Shown: positions 36,638 to 45,097 of the stretch, one piece after another | Position numbering within the stretch: the first letter of the stretch is position 1 | Layout of the letters: each line of letters begins with the position of its first letter | Assembly: GCF_000092425.1 (NCBI RefSeq) | Contig: NC_014221.1 | Location: 2,795,001-2,859,000, forward strand | DNA length: 64,000 bases | DNA from: Truepera radiovictrix DSM 17093 | GTDB taxonomy: Bacteria; Deinococcota; Deinococci; Deinococcales; Trueperaceae | Direction of reading: 5' to 3' | The notes under the pieces: model-generated | Told to the model about the DNA's origin: nothing | The model's database searches: none | The model's input: the letters and a program-made list of their open reading frames with translations, nothing else | Program-made: the position numbers and the translations under genes

Positions 36638-39046
36638 CTAGGCCCGCAGCGGGCCGAAGCGCCGCCAGAGGAGCTCGAGGAGAAACACCGCGGCGGCGGC
36701 TAACGCGGGCCAGGGCCAGATGGGGGTGGCGCGCGCGGGCATCTCGGGGGCGTAGCGCCCCGCTTCGGCGAGCACCTCGCCGCCGGTGCGGCGGGCGATC
36801 TCCTGCAGCAGGGCCTCGCCCCCGGCGGTGTCGAACTCCCCGCTCGGGGCGGTGACGGCAGCGCGCGCGACGACCTCGCCGTCGCCGACGACGAGCAGCG
36901 TGCCGCCCGCCGGCGGGGTGTCTAGGAAACCCTCGTAGCGGCCCGGGGCGACCTGCTCGAGCGGCACCTGCAGCCCCTCGTAGCGCGCTACGAGGGCTTC
37001 CCCGTCGATATACTCGCCCTCCTGTACGGCGTCCACGACGACCCGCAGGCCGTTGCCTTCGGGGCGGACGGTCGCGGCGTAGGTCGCCGGGCGCACCTGC
37101 AACCAGCGTGTGAGCGTGCCGAGCACGCCCGGCAGCGCCTCCCACGCGCCGAAGTCGCCCGCAAAGGCGTTGAGGTCGGTCGTCAAGGCGGCGCTGCGCC
37201 CGAGCCCCTGACGGCTCACCGCTAAGAGGGGCTCGCCGTCTAGGCCCTCTAAGATCATCTCCCCTTCGCCCTTGAGCGACGAAGCGATGTAGGCGCCCAC
37301 CTCGGGCGCACCCCGCAAGGTGGCGGCGGGGGCCAAGGGGTGATCTCTGGGGGTGGGCGTGAGCGGCCCTTCGCGCAGGAGCGAGCGCGTCGCCGAGAGC
37401 GCTTCGGTGGTAAAGATGCGCGGCAGCGTCGAGACGTCGAGGGCTTCGTAGTAGCGCCCGCCGCCCGCGCGGGCGATGGTGGTGAGCTGCTGCGGGTCGG
37501 CCCCGTCGCCGATGGCAATGGTCGAGGTGGTGATGCCGCTGCGCCGACCCAAGGCTGCCAAGCGCCCGAAGTCGGGTGCGGGGCCGCGGCTAAAGGGGCC
37601 CGTACCGTCGGCGAACTTGCCGTCGGTCAGGACGATCACGTGCTTGACGGCGGCCTCTTGCGCCATGAGCACGTCGAGCGCCTCGCGGTAGGCCGGCTCG
37701 AAGATCGTCCCCCCCTGCGGCGCCACGTTGAGGATCGCGGCGGTCATCTCGCGTTTGCCCTGCAGGGTCGCCTGGCGCGGGCGAAACACCCATTCGGGAC
37801 GGTCGCTAAAGGTGATAAAGCCCAGCATGTCGCGTTCGTAAGCGAGGTCGACGACCCCAACCGCGCCCTCCTTGGCCAGCTCGAGGCGGCTCGGGTTGCC
37901 CGCCGTCATCGACTGCGACACGTCCATGACGATGACCAGAGCGACCAAGGGCACCTCGACCTCGGTGCGCAAATCGGTCGTCACCGGCAGCACCGCCTCG
38001 ACCGGGGTGCGGTACCACCCCCCCAATCCGAAGGCGTCGGGGCCGCCGGTCATCATCAGACCGCCGCCCCCCTGCACGTAGCTGCCGAGCAGCTCGAGCT
38101 GCCCCGGGGTAAAGGCGCCCGCGCCCTCGCGGAGCACCACGGCGCTGTAGTTGAGCGGCGCGGTCACGTCGGCGGGGCGGCCGCGCCGCACGTGAAACCC
38201 CTGCACCTCCAAAAGCTCGGCCATCGCCGGGTCGTTGATGACCAATACCGGTTCGTCCGCGGCGACCGCGATGTCGAGGCGCTGCAGGTCGTCTTGAAAG
38301 GGCTGCTCGAAGGGCACCTCGAGCCTGGCCTCGACGGCGACGCTGCCCGCCGCCCCCGCGCCGAGCTCGAGCGAGAAGCTTAGCGGCGTCCGGCCGGGGC
38401 TCACGGTGCGGGTTATAGGCGGGAGCGCCTCGCCGTCACGCGTCGCGCGCAGCGTCACCTCCGTCTCGAGGTCGCTCGCCACGACCGCGGTGACCTCGAC
38501 CGTCTCGCCGGGGCGCGCGCTCTCGGGGGCGTGGAGCGCCTCGAGCCGCACGCTCTCGGGGCCCCTAACGTGCAGCACGTCGACGGGGAGCTCGGGGAGC
38601 GCCGCGAGCGCGTCGCCCGCCGACTCGGCGCCGTCACTTAAAAGGAGCAGCCGCCCCACCCCCGAAGCGCCCGCGACCTGCAGCGCCCGCGCGATGTCGG
38701 TGCGGTCGCGAAGGCCCTCGCGCTCGGCGTCGGCGGGCGTCGGCGGGGCGGCGTGGGCGCTGACGTCGCCGGCGAAGGTGTAAAACGCGAGCGGCTCCGC
38801 CGCCAGCTCGAGCTCGCCGAGCACCTCCACGGCGCGCGTGTCGAGGCTGTGCGAGACGTCTACCAACACCGCGACCCCCGCCCCCGGCAGCGGGAGCGCG
38901 GGGCGCGCGAGCGCGACAAGTAGTAGCGCGAGCGCGAGCACCCGCGCCCCCCACAGCGCGGGCGTCCGCCGCCCCGGCAACAGGAGCAGAAGGGGCAGCG
39001 CCAGCAGCAGCCAGGGTGCCCCGAAGCTGACCCCTAGCGCCGACAC
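36638..39046 (-). CDS. Large membrane protein with two von Willebrand A domains
   Basis: 802 residues from GTG 39046 (GGGGGG upstream). Two N-terminal membrane helices (residues about 8-50). A first VWA-like domain with a DxSxS motif follows (VLVDVSHSL, about 58). A glutamine-amidotransferase-like segment comes next (VLVINDPAMAELLEVQGF, then YVQGGGGLMMTGGPDAFGLGGW). A second VWA has a good MIDAS (VIVMDVSQSM, about 375; LTDGKFADG). A beta domain and a C-terminal helix (PWPALAAAAVFLLELLW) end the protein. It resembles BatA/YegU-type VWA proteins often encoded with MoxR ATPases, but none is adjacent. Confidence 0.82.
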   Translation of the reverse strand: MSALGVSFGAPWLLLALPLLLLLPGRRTPALWGARVLALALLLVALARPALPLPGAGVAVLVDVSHSLDTRAVEVLGELELAAEPLAFYTFAGDVSAHAAPPTPADAEREGLRDRTDIARALQVAGASGVGRLLLLSDGAESAGDALAALPELPVDVLHVRGPESVRLEALHAPESARPGETVEVTAVVASDLETEVTLRATRDGEALPPITRTVSPGRTPLSFSLELGAGAAGSVAVEARLEVPFEQPFQDDLQRLDIAVAADEPVLVINDPAMAELLEVQGFHVRRGRPADVTAPLNYSAVVLREGAGAFTPGQLELLGSYVQGGGGLMMTGGPDAFGLGGWYRTPVEAVLPVTTDLRTEVEVPLVALVIVMDVSQSMTAGNPSRLELAKEGAVGVVDLAYERDMLGFITFSDRPEWVFRPRQATLQGKREMTAAILNVAPQGGTIFEPAYREALDVLMAQEAAVKHVIVLTDGKFADGTGPFSRGPAPDFGRLAALGRRSGITTSTIAIGDGADPQQLTTIARAGGGRYYEALDVSTLPRIFTTEALSATRSLLREGPLTPTPRDHPLAPAATLRGAPEVGAYIASSLKGEGEMILEGLDGEPLLAVSRQGLGRSAALTTDLNAFAGDFGAWEALPGVLGTLTRWLQVRPATYAATVRPEGNGLRVVVDAVQEGEYIDGEALVARYEGLQVPLEQVAPGRYEGFLDTPPAGGTLLVVGDGEVVARAAVTAPSGEFDTAGGEALLQEIARRTGGEVLAEAGRYAPEMPARATPIWPWPALAAAAVFLLELLWRRFGPLRA

Positions 39047-39102
39047 CCGTCCCCCCGCCCCGCTGCACCGGGGCGCGCGGTCGACCTCATGGCAATAAGC
39101 AC
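39034..39102 (-). CDS. Leaderless upstream mini-ORF overlapping the VWA gene start (22 codons)
   Basis: TAGACT (39113-39108) ends five bases before GTG 39102, which opens a 22-residue frame (VLIAMRSTARPGAAGRGDGC and on). It ends TAG at 39034, 13 bases inside the VWA gene. The design matches that at dxs. Coupling is inference. Confidence 0.33.
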   Translation of the reverse strand: MLIAMRSTARPGAAGRGDGCRR

Positions 39103-39177
39103 GCCTTAGTCTACCATCCGCCCCCCGAGCCCCCCGTCAGCCCCCTTGCCGCGGTGCGGCGCGGTTTCCTCCAATCT

Positions 39178-39191
39178 GTGAAGTAGTTCAC
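39178..39191. promoter_or_regulatory. Inverted repeat before the histidine kinase gene
   Basis: GTGAA-GTAG-TTCAC, ending 30 bases before the -10 TATAGT (39221-39226). That position suits an activator or repressor. The binding protein is unknown. Confidence 0.35.
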
Positions 39192-39220
39192 TTCGTGCCG
39201 CCCGTGAGGGGGGCCCTTGC

Positions 39221-39226
39221 TATAGT
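39221..39226 (+). promoter_or_regulatory. Leaderless-type -10 (TATAGT) for the kinase gene
   Basis: TATAGT ends 8 nt before ATG 39235. Confidence 0.45.
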
Positions 39227-39234
39227 GACGGGGC

Positions 39235-40389
39235 ATGGCCAGCGCGCCCTACCTGCTGTTTCTCGCGGCGTCCCCCGCTACGGCGCGGCTGCTGCCGCCG
39301 CTACAGGCGCTCGCGCCGGTGCAGCACCTCGAGAGCGTGCAGGCGCTCCTTTACAGCACGCGCGACGCGGCCCCCTTGGCGCTCGTGCTCGAAGACCGGC
39401 TGCTCGAGGAGGTCGCGCAGCTCGACCTCGTAGCCCTGCTGCGCCGTCGCCCCCACCTCGCCCGCACGCCGCTGGTCTGCTTGGGCGAGGGGCGCCCCGA
39501 ACGCCACGCCGCCGTCGTCGCCTCCGGCGCCGACCTCTACTTAAGCCCGAGCGCCCCCGAGCTCGTGCAGGTGCACCTCACGCGGCTTTTGGAGCGCGAG
39601 CGGGCGGACGCCGCCCTGCGCGAGGCGCTCGCGCGGCTGCGCCAGTTCGAGGCCGCCTATCACGAATCCGAACGGGTCAAAGACGACCTCACGCACATGC
39701 TGGTGCACGACCTGAAAAGCCCCATCGCGAGCGTCATGGGGCTGTTGGAGCACGCGCTCGACCTTTTGGGCACCGACGACCCCCTCGGGCTCAGCGAGCT
39801 CCTCGCGCTCGCGCGCGGCGAGGCGCAGCACCTGTTGACCTTGGCCGCCAACATCCTCGACGTGCGCCGGATGAAAGACGGCCACATGCCTTACTACCCC
39901 GCGTGGATCGACTCGCTCGGTGAGCTCGTGCAGGTCGCGCTGCGCGACGTGCCCTACACCCCCAACGAACGGCACGTGTCGTGCCTGATTCACCCCGACG
40001 CCGAACGCCTCTACGCCGACGCCGCCCTTTTGCGCCGGATGCTCACCAACCTCCTCTCGAACGCCGTGCGCCACACCCGCTTGGGGGGCCACATCGACGT
40101 TCGGGCGTGGCGCGACGGCAACCGGGTGATCGTGTCGGTGCGCGACGACGGCGAGGGGATCCCCGAAGAGGATCAGAAGCGCATCTTTAACGCCTTCGAG
40201 CAGTCGCGCCACACCCTGCACGACCGCTTCGACACGGGGATGGGGCTGACCTTTTGCAAGCTGGCCGCCGAAAAGCACGGCGGCGACATCTGGGTCGAGT
40301 CCAAGGTGGGCTGCGGCAGCACCTTTTTCATCGCCCTGCCGCTTAACGTTGCGCTACCTTTGGAGCTCGGCGGGGCGTTCGTCGGCTGA
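39235..40389 (+). CDS. Orphan sensor histidine kinase with receiver-like N-terminus
   Basis: 384 residues, no membrane helix, so cytoplasmic. Residues 5-118 have a CheY-like strand pattern (LVLEDRLLEE, PLVCLGEG, YLSPSAPELVQVHLTRLLER) but lack the phosphoacceptor aspartate cluster, so it is a pseudo-receiver. A coiled coil (about 118-150) leads to the H-box LTHMLVHDLKSPIASVMG (phospho-His), N-box LRRMLTNLLSNAVRHT, G1 VRDDGEGIPEEDQKRIF, F-box FEQS, and G2 DTGMGLTFCK. Catalytically complete. No response regulator is adjacent, so its partner must be elsewhere. Confidence 0.9.
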   Translation: MASAPYLLFLAASPATARLLPPLQALAPVQHLESVQALLYSTRDAAPLALVLEDRLLEEVAQLDLVALLRRRPHLARTPLVCLGEGRPERHAAVVASGADLYLSPSAPELVQVHLTRLLERERADAALREALARLRQFEAAYHESERVKDDLTHMLVHDLKSPIASVMGLLEHALDLLGTDDPLGLSELLALARGEAQHLLTLAANILDVRRMKDGHMPYYPAWIDSLGELVQVALRDVPYTPNERHVSCLIHPDAERLYADAALLRRMLTNLLSNAVRHTRLGGHIDVRAWRDGNRVIVSVRDDGEGIPEEDQKRIFNAFEQSRHTLHDRFDTGMGLTFCKLAAEKHGGDIWVESKVGCGSTFFIALPLNVALPLELGGAFVG

Positions 40390-40480
40390 GAATTGGGATG
40401 ACCTCGAGGCGACAAGGCGCGCGCGGTGTGCAACCCCGAGGGGGCTGCGCCGCGTGCCCCCTTACGGATAGGTAACTGTC

Positions 40481-41116
40481 GTGACTATCCCTACCCCCCC
40501 CGACTGGCGGCTCGAGCACACCCTCTGGCAGCGTGGCTACGGCGTCCTCGCGGGGGTCGACGAAGCGGGGCGAGGGGCGCTCGCGGGCCCCGTCGTCGCC
40601 GCGGCCGTCGTGCTGCCCCGCGGCGACCACCCCTTTCGCGACTCCAAAACGCTCTCCCCAGCGGCGCGCGAGACGCTCGCCGAGGAGGTGCGGCGGCGCG
40701 CGCTCGCATGGGCCGTCGGGTGCGCGAGCGCGTCTGAAGTCGACCGCCTCAACGTGCTTCAAGCGACCCACCTAGCGGCGCAGCGCGCCCTCTGCGCCCT
40801 CGCCGGGCGCGTCGCCGTCGACGGCCTCGTCACCGACTTTTTAAAGCTGCCCTTCCCCGGACCCGTGCTGGCCGTTCCCAAAGCGGACGCCACGAGCGTG
40901 CAGGTCGCGGCGGCGAGCCTGCTCGCCAAAACGGTTCGCGACGCGCTGATGCGGCGCCTTGGCGAGCGCTACCCGGCGTACGGTTTCGCGCGCCACAAGG
41001 GCTACGGCTCGAGCACCCACCTGCGGGCGCTCGCCGCGCACGGCCCCTGCCCCGAACACCGCCGCTCGTTCGGACCGGTGCAGCGCTGCCTAACCCCTGC
41101 CGCAAAGCGGGGTTGA
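40481..41116 (+). CDS. rnhB: Ribonuclease HII
   Basis: 211 residues from GTG 40481. It cleaves RNA in RNA-DNA hybrids and removes misincorporated ribonucleotides. The catalytic acidic residues sit in GVDEAGRGALAGPVVAAAV (Asp-Glu), in the central VDGLVTD, and after SLLAKTVRDALM. RHKGYGSSTHLRALAAHGPCPEHRRSFGPVQ is the standard C-terminal signature. The enzyme appears complete. Confidence 0.94.
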   Translation: MTIPTPPDWRLEHTLWQRGYGVLAGVDEAGRGALAGPVVAAAVVLPRGDHPFRDSKTLSPAARETLAEEVRRRALAWAVGCASASEVDRLNVLQATHLAAQRALCALAGRVAVDGLVTDFLKLPFPGPVLAVPKADATSVQVAAASLLAKTVRDALMRRLGERYPAYGFARHKGYGSSTHLRALAAHGPCPEHRRSFGPVQRCLTPAAKRG

Positions 41117-41180
41117 GGCTACGGCTGACCTAGGAGCGCCGCGCGCCACGCGGCGACCTGTATATCCACGCGATAGACGG

Positions 41181-41186
41181 TATACT
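41181..41186 (+). promoter_or_regulatory. Consensus-like -10 (TATACT) for the PSP1 gene
   Basis: TATACT in an AT-rich patch, with a leader of about 155 nt before ATG 41347. No conventional riboswitch is recognised in the leader. Confidence 0.45.
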
Positions 41187-41346
41187 ACGTACTGTACTCC
41201 CCGCGCCTCGCTCTGCGCCCGCCTACAGACGACCGCAAACGCCGCTGCCGGGCGGAGCTCGAGGCGGCGGCCCTAGCGCAAACCGTGCGCGTTGAGCGCG
41301 CCACCGGTACCCGCGGCGCTGCGAGCGGGGAGGAACGGGAGGAAAG

Positions 41347-42174
41347 ATGCCCGAATGCGTCGGCGTTCGGTTTGACAACGGTCCCAAACTGCACTTTCTC
41401 GAGGTGCCGAGCCACGCCCCAAAGGTCGGTTCGCGCTGCGTCGCCGCGACGCGGCGGGGCCTCGAGCTCGGCTTGGTGCGCACCGCGGTGCGCGAGGTCG
41501 AGCGTCCGAGCGGCCACTTCGTCCGCGACGCGCAACCCGACGACCTCGCCGCGCACGCCCGCCTCAAAGAGAAGGCCGAGGCGCTCAAGTGGCTTTTGCG
41601 CGCGCGGGCGCGCGAACGCAACCTCGCCGCCAAGATCGTCCACCTCGAATTTACCCTCGACGAGGCGCTGCTGCTCGTCACCTATAGCAGCGAAGCCCCC
41701 CTACCGCTGCGCGCCCTTACCCAGGAGCTGATGCAGCATACGGGCGCGCGCATCGAGTTCGACAACGTCGGCCCCCGCGACCAAGCGCGCATCCTCGGCA
41801 CCCTGGGCGCCTGCGGGAGCGGTTCGTGCTCCTCGACCTGGCTGCAGAGCTTTAGCGCCGTCTCGATCCGCATGGCCCGCGATCAGCAGCTCCCCCTAAA
41901 CCCCGAGAAGATCAGCGGCCCTTGCGGGCGGCTCATGTGCTGCTTGCAGTACGAGCACGACCTCTACAAAGAGCTCCTCAAAGACCTCCCCAAAAAGGGT
42001 GCGAGAGCCTGCCACAAAGAGACCGGCGCGTGCGGGCGGGTGGTCAAACTCAACCCGCTTAAAGGCACCGCCGAGCTCGCTTTCGACGACGGCGGGGTGC
42101 AGGAGCTGCGCGCCGAGCTGCTCGAGCGCCCTCACAAGGCGTCGCCGAAGCAGGCGGCGCAGCGGCGCTCGTAA
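41347..42174 (+). CDS. PSP1-domain protein, RicT/YaaT-like
   Basis: 275 residues from an ATG with GGAGGAAAG upstream. The PSP1 C-terminal domain is clear: FTLDEALLLVTYSSEA, DQARILGTLGACGSGSCSSTWL, SVSIRMARDQQLPLNPEKISGPCGRLMCCLQYEHDLY. The Cys cluster (GACGSGSC, GPCG, MCC, AC, AC) matches RicT, which in Bacillus forms an Fe-S-containing complex with RicA and RicF that steers RNase Y. No ricA or ricF is adjacent. Confidence 0.88.
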   Translation: MPECVGVRFDNGPKLHFLEVPSHAPKVGSRCVAATRRGLELGLVRTAVREVERPSGHFVRDAQPDDLAAHARLKEKAEALKWLLRARARERNLAAKIVHLEFTLDEALLLVTYSSEAPLPLRALTQELMQHTGARIEFDNVGPRDQARILGTLGACGSGSCSSTWLQSFSAVSIRMARDQQLPLNPEKISGPCGRLMCCLQYEHDLYKELLKDLPKKGARACHKETGACGRVVKLNPLKGTAELAFDDGGVQELRAELLERPHKASPKQAAQRRS

Positions 42175-42213
42175 CCCCGCGCGCCAGGGGTGCTGTTGGC
42201 AGTCCCGTAGGGA

Positions 42214-42219
42214 TACACT
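42214..42219 (+). promoter_or_regulatory. Leaderless-type -10 (TACACT) for the permease gene
   Basis: TACACT ends 6 nt before GTG 42226. Confidence 0.5.
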
Positions 42220-42225
42220 GTCCCC

Positions 42226-43803
42226 GTGCAGCGCCCCCTCCTCGCGCACCTCTGCGGCGCCTTCGCGGCGCTTTTTTTAGCGGTTTTTCTCCTCTACCCG
42301 CTCGCGGTGATCCTGGTGCGCAGCGGTAGCGGCGCGCTCGCTTTTGAGGCGATCTTCGGCAACCCCTACTACCGCCAGCGGCTCGCGTTCACCACCTTTC
42401 AGGCGCTTCTCTCGACGCTCTTAACGGTCGCGCTCGCGCTGCCGAGCGCGCTGCTCTTGGCCCGCTTCGACTTTCCGGGCAAACGGCTCTTTCGCAGCCT
42501 GCTCACCGTCCCTTTCGTCATGCCGACCGTGGTCGCGGCGATCGGCTTTCTCGCCCTCGTAGGGCCGCAAGGGGTTTTCGGCGGGGTTCTCGACCTGCGC
42601 GGCACGCTCGCTGTCATCCTGCTCGCGCACGTGTTTTACAACTACGCGGTGGTGGTGCGCATCGTGGGGGCCTACCTCGAGGCGCTCGGACCGCGCCCGA
42701 GCGAGGCGGCGGCGACCCTCGGCAGCTCAGGCCCGCGCACCCTGTGGCGGGTCACGCTGCCGCTCGCCTGGCCCGCGGTCCTGGCGGCGGCCACCTTGGT
42801 CTTCATCTTCTGCTTTACGAGCTTCGGCGTGATCTTGATTCTCGCCCCCCAACCGCGCTTCGGGACCCTCGAGGTCGAGATCTACCGCCTCACGGCGCGG
42901 CTCTTGCAGCTCGACAGCGCGGCGCTCCTGGCGCTCGTGCAGCTCGCCGTCGTCGGCGGCTTTACCCTCCTCTACACGCACCTCCAAACGCGCCTCGCGG
43001 TCCCCGTGAGCGGAGCCGGGCGCCCCCGACGCCCCGAGGGGGTGTGGCGCTGGCTCCTCGCGCTCAACCTGTGCGTCGCCGGCGGGCTCATCCTCGCCCC
43101 CCTCGCCGCCCTCCTGCTGCGCGCCTTCTGGTCGGGCGGGGCGCCGTCGCTCGCGAACTTCGCGGCGCTCGCCGAGGCGCCGCGCACGGTCGGCTTTGCG
43201 GGGCCTGGGCGAGCGGTCCTCAACACGCTCCGCTTCGCCCTCTTGAGCCTCGGGGTGTCGCTCACCGTCGGCGCGGCGTTCGCCTACGCGGTCGCGCGCG
43301 GCGCCTGGCGCTGGCTCGACGCGCTGAGCCTGCTGCCGCTCGCGACCAGCGCCGTCACGCTCGGGTTCGGCTACCTGCTCGCGTTTCCGCAGCTGAGCGC
43401 GAGCTTTTGGGGCATCGTCTTGGCGCACAGCTTGGTCGGCTTTCCGTTCGTGGTGCGCAGCCTCCTCCCCGCCCTGCGCGGGATACCGCCGAGCCTTTTG
43501 GAGGCCGCGAGCACCCTCGGCGCCGGCGCCTGGAGCCGGTTGCGGCGGCTCGAGGCGCCCCTACTGGCCCCCTCGCTGGTCGTCGCGGCAAGCTTTGCCT
43601 TTGCCGTCTCCGTCGGCGAGTTCGGCGCCACGTTGGTGCTGCAACGCCCCGAGTTCGCAACCATCCCCGTGGCCATCTTCGACCGCCTGGGCCGTCCGGG
43701 GGCCGCCAACTACGGCGCCGCGCTCGCTTTAAGCGCGCTCCTCATGCTCCTCACCGCCGCCGCCATGCTCCTTCTAGAGCGCTTTGGGCGGGGCGAGTGG
43801 TAG
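42226..43803 (+). CDS. ABC transporter permease with two fused halves (ThiP/FbpB type)
   Basis: 525 residues from GTG 42226, leaderless-type. About 12 membrane helices in two homologous halves, each with an EAA loop: EAAATLGSSGPRTLWRVTLPLAWPAVL (about 150) and LLEAASTLGAGAWSRLRRLEAPLLAPSL (about 425). This double layout is that of thiamine (ThiP) and ferric iron (FbpB) permeases. The matching ATPase may be the one at 47512, which is coupled to thiamine pyrophosphokinase. I therefore favour thiamine. No binding protein is adjacent. Confidence 0.85.
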   Translation: MQRPLLAHLCGAFAALFLAVFLLYPLAVILVRSGSGALAFEAIFGNPYYRQRLAFTTFQALLSTLLTVALALPSALLLARFDFPGKRLFRSLLTVPFVMPTVVAAIGFLALVGPQGVFGGVLDLRGTLAVILLAHVFYNYAVVVRIVGAYLEALGPRPSEAAATLGSSGPRTLWRVTLPLAWPAVLAAATLVFIFCFTSFGVILILAPQPRFGTLEVEIYRLTARLLQLDSAALLALVQLAVVGGFTLLYTHLQTRLAVPVSGAGRPRRPEGVWRWLLALNLCVAGGLILAPLAALLLRAFWSGGAPSLANFAALAEAPRTVGFAGPGRAVLNTLRFALLSLGVSLTVGAAFAYAVARGAWRWLDALSLLPLATSAVTLGFGYLLAFPQLSASFWGIVLAHSLVGFPFVVRSLLPALRGIPPSLLEAASTLGAGAWSRLRRLEAPLLAPSLVVAASFAFAVSVGEFGATLVLQRPEFATIPVAIFDRLGRPGAANYGAALALSALLMLLTAAAMLLLERFGRGEW

Positions 43804-43893
43804 GGGCTGTGTGGGCAAACGCAAGGTCTACCGCTTCCGCTTGTGGCAGCGTATGCTAAGACCATTTAAGTCTCACCAAAGGGGCGATGCTAC

Positions 43894-44685
43894 ATGAGAA
43901 ACCTTCTACCTCGAACCGTTTGGGACGTCGTGCTCGCCGCGATCAACGCGGTCGTGATGGCCCTTATCGCGCTGCTGCTCGTGGGGCTCGTCGCGGGTTC
44001 GCTGGCGAGCCGCACGACGATTACCTACCGCGCCCTCTCGGGTAACGTGACCTACCAAGCGGTCGTCGATCACCTCGCGGCCGTGGGGGGGATGGCGCTC
44101 CTCGGCGTCTTGCTCGCCTGGCTGCTCTACGAGGGGGCGCTCTTTTACCGGGCGCGGGGGAGCATCCTCGAAGGGGGCAGCGAGGCGCGCCTCATGACCC
44201 GCCGCTCGCTGCTGCGCGCGCTGACAGGGGGCGCCGTCGCGGGCCTTTACGCGACGCTCGTCGCCCTCGCGTTCGTGCCGCTCGCGCGGGGCGCTTTTAT
44301 CGCCGACCTCAACCCGAGCTGGGTGCTGAGCCTCGGCCTGCTCCCCTCCTTTTTCCTGATCGCCGCCTTCGCCCTCGCCTACACCTTTACGGGAGATGAG
44401 GCCAACGCGCTGCGCCGCGAGGTGACCCTTTGGGAGCAGATCTTTTTGCTCGCCCTACCGCTCGCCCTCGGGGTGCTTTTGGGCCTCCTCTTTGGGGCGG
44501 CGGCCGCTGGCACCGAGGGCATCTTGAAAGCCCTCCTGGCGGCGGTGCTCACCTACGGTTTGGTCGACCGCTTTACGAGGCTCAAGGGGCGCGAGCTCGA
44601 GCGCGTCTGGACGAAGCTGCTCGACGCGCGCGGCGCCCCGACCATCAAGGTCGTCTCCGAGCACCGCGCCAAGCGGCACAGCTAA
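43894..44685 (+). CDS. Multi-pass membrane protein of unknown function
   Basis: 263 residues from ATG 43894 (AAAGGGG upstream, TATGCT as a likely -10). About five or six membrane segments (residues 12-38, 62-83, 104-128, 138-162, 180-215). The short C-terminal tail is basic and cytoplasmic. No recognised family or catalytic motif. Confidence 0.65.
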   Translation: MRNLLPRTVWDVVLAAINAVVMALIALLLVGLVAGSLASRTTITYRALSGNVTYQAVVDHLAAVGGMALLGVLLAWLLYEGALFYRARGSILEGGSEARLMTRRSLLRALTGGAVAGLYATLVALAFVPLARGAFIADLNPSWVLSLGLLPSFFLIAAFALAYTFTGDEANALRREVTLWEQIFLLALPLALGVLLGLLFGAAAAGTEGILKALLAAVLTYGLVDRFTRLKGRELERVWTKLLDARGAPTIKVVSEHRAKRHS

Positions 44686-44698
44686 CGGGGCGCAAAAG

Positions 44699-44839
44699 CT
44701 AAGCCAAAGCGCGCCAAAGCGCCACCATCCCGACGAGCAGGCCGAGCCAGAGGCCGCGCGAAACGGCGTAGGCTGCAGGCGACGAGGCCAGAGGGGAAGC
44801 ATGGCGCGACGCGCTAGAAGTCGCGGCGTCCTCCGGCAC
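44699..44839 (-). CDS. Candidate small membrane protein, 46 residues
   Basis: GTG 44839 to TAG 44699. The N-terminal half is polar and Ser/Ala-rich; the C-terminal half is one membrane helix (GLWLGLLVGMVALWRALA) preceded by Arg. There is no clear Shine-Dalgarno. A leaderless 17-codon frame (44867-44814) overlaps its start. The amphipathic design supports reality, but the evidence is thin. Confidence 0.38.
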   Translation of the reverse strand: MPEDAATSSASRHASPLASSPAAYAVSRGLWLGLLVGMVALWRALA

Positions 44840-44879
44840 GTAGGTTCGTGGTCGGCGGCGCTTTCACGCGCCCAGCTTA
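44814..44879 (-). promoter_or_regulatory. TAAGCT -10 and leaderless mini-ORF ahead of the small membrane protein
   Basis: TAAGCT (44879-44874) ends six bases before GTG 44867. The 17-codon frame from it ends at 44814, 26 bases inside the 46-residue gene. Confidence 0.3.
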
Positions 44880-45097
44880 CGGGCACACGCCGCTATCTCA
44901 CCCGAAGCCATCACCGCCCTCGGCGAGAAGCACTCGCCGAGGACGGTGCGAGCCGAGCGCGGTGCGACAACGCTCCCCATGCAAAGAGCCGTCTTTGAGC
45001 GCGTTCTAGGTCCCCCGCGGCGCGCTCGGGGTGCCGCTGTGCCGCAGAAAACCTCACGCAGGGGCTTCCCGACAGCCGACCCGTCACCGAGCGCGAG
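44880..45097. other. Gap with no gene seen
   Basis: No frame with a ribosome-binding site or family resemblance and no RNA gene recognised. Confidence 0.35.

Noticed and set aside
42181-42226. TPP riboswitch ahead of the permease gene
   Set aside because: No CTGAGA or ACCTGA-type THI-box core, and the leaderless -10 leaves no room for a leader.
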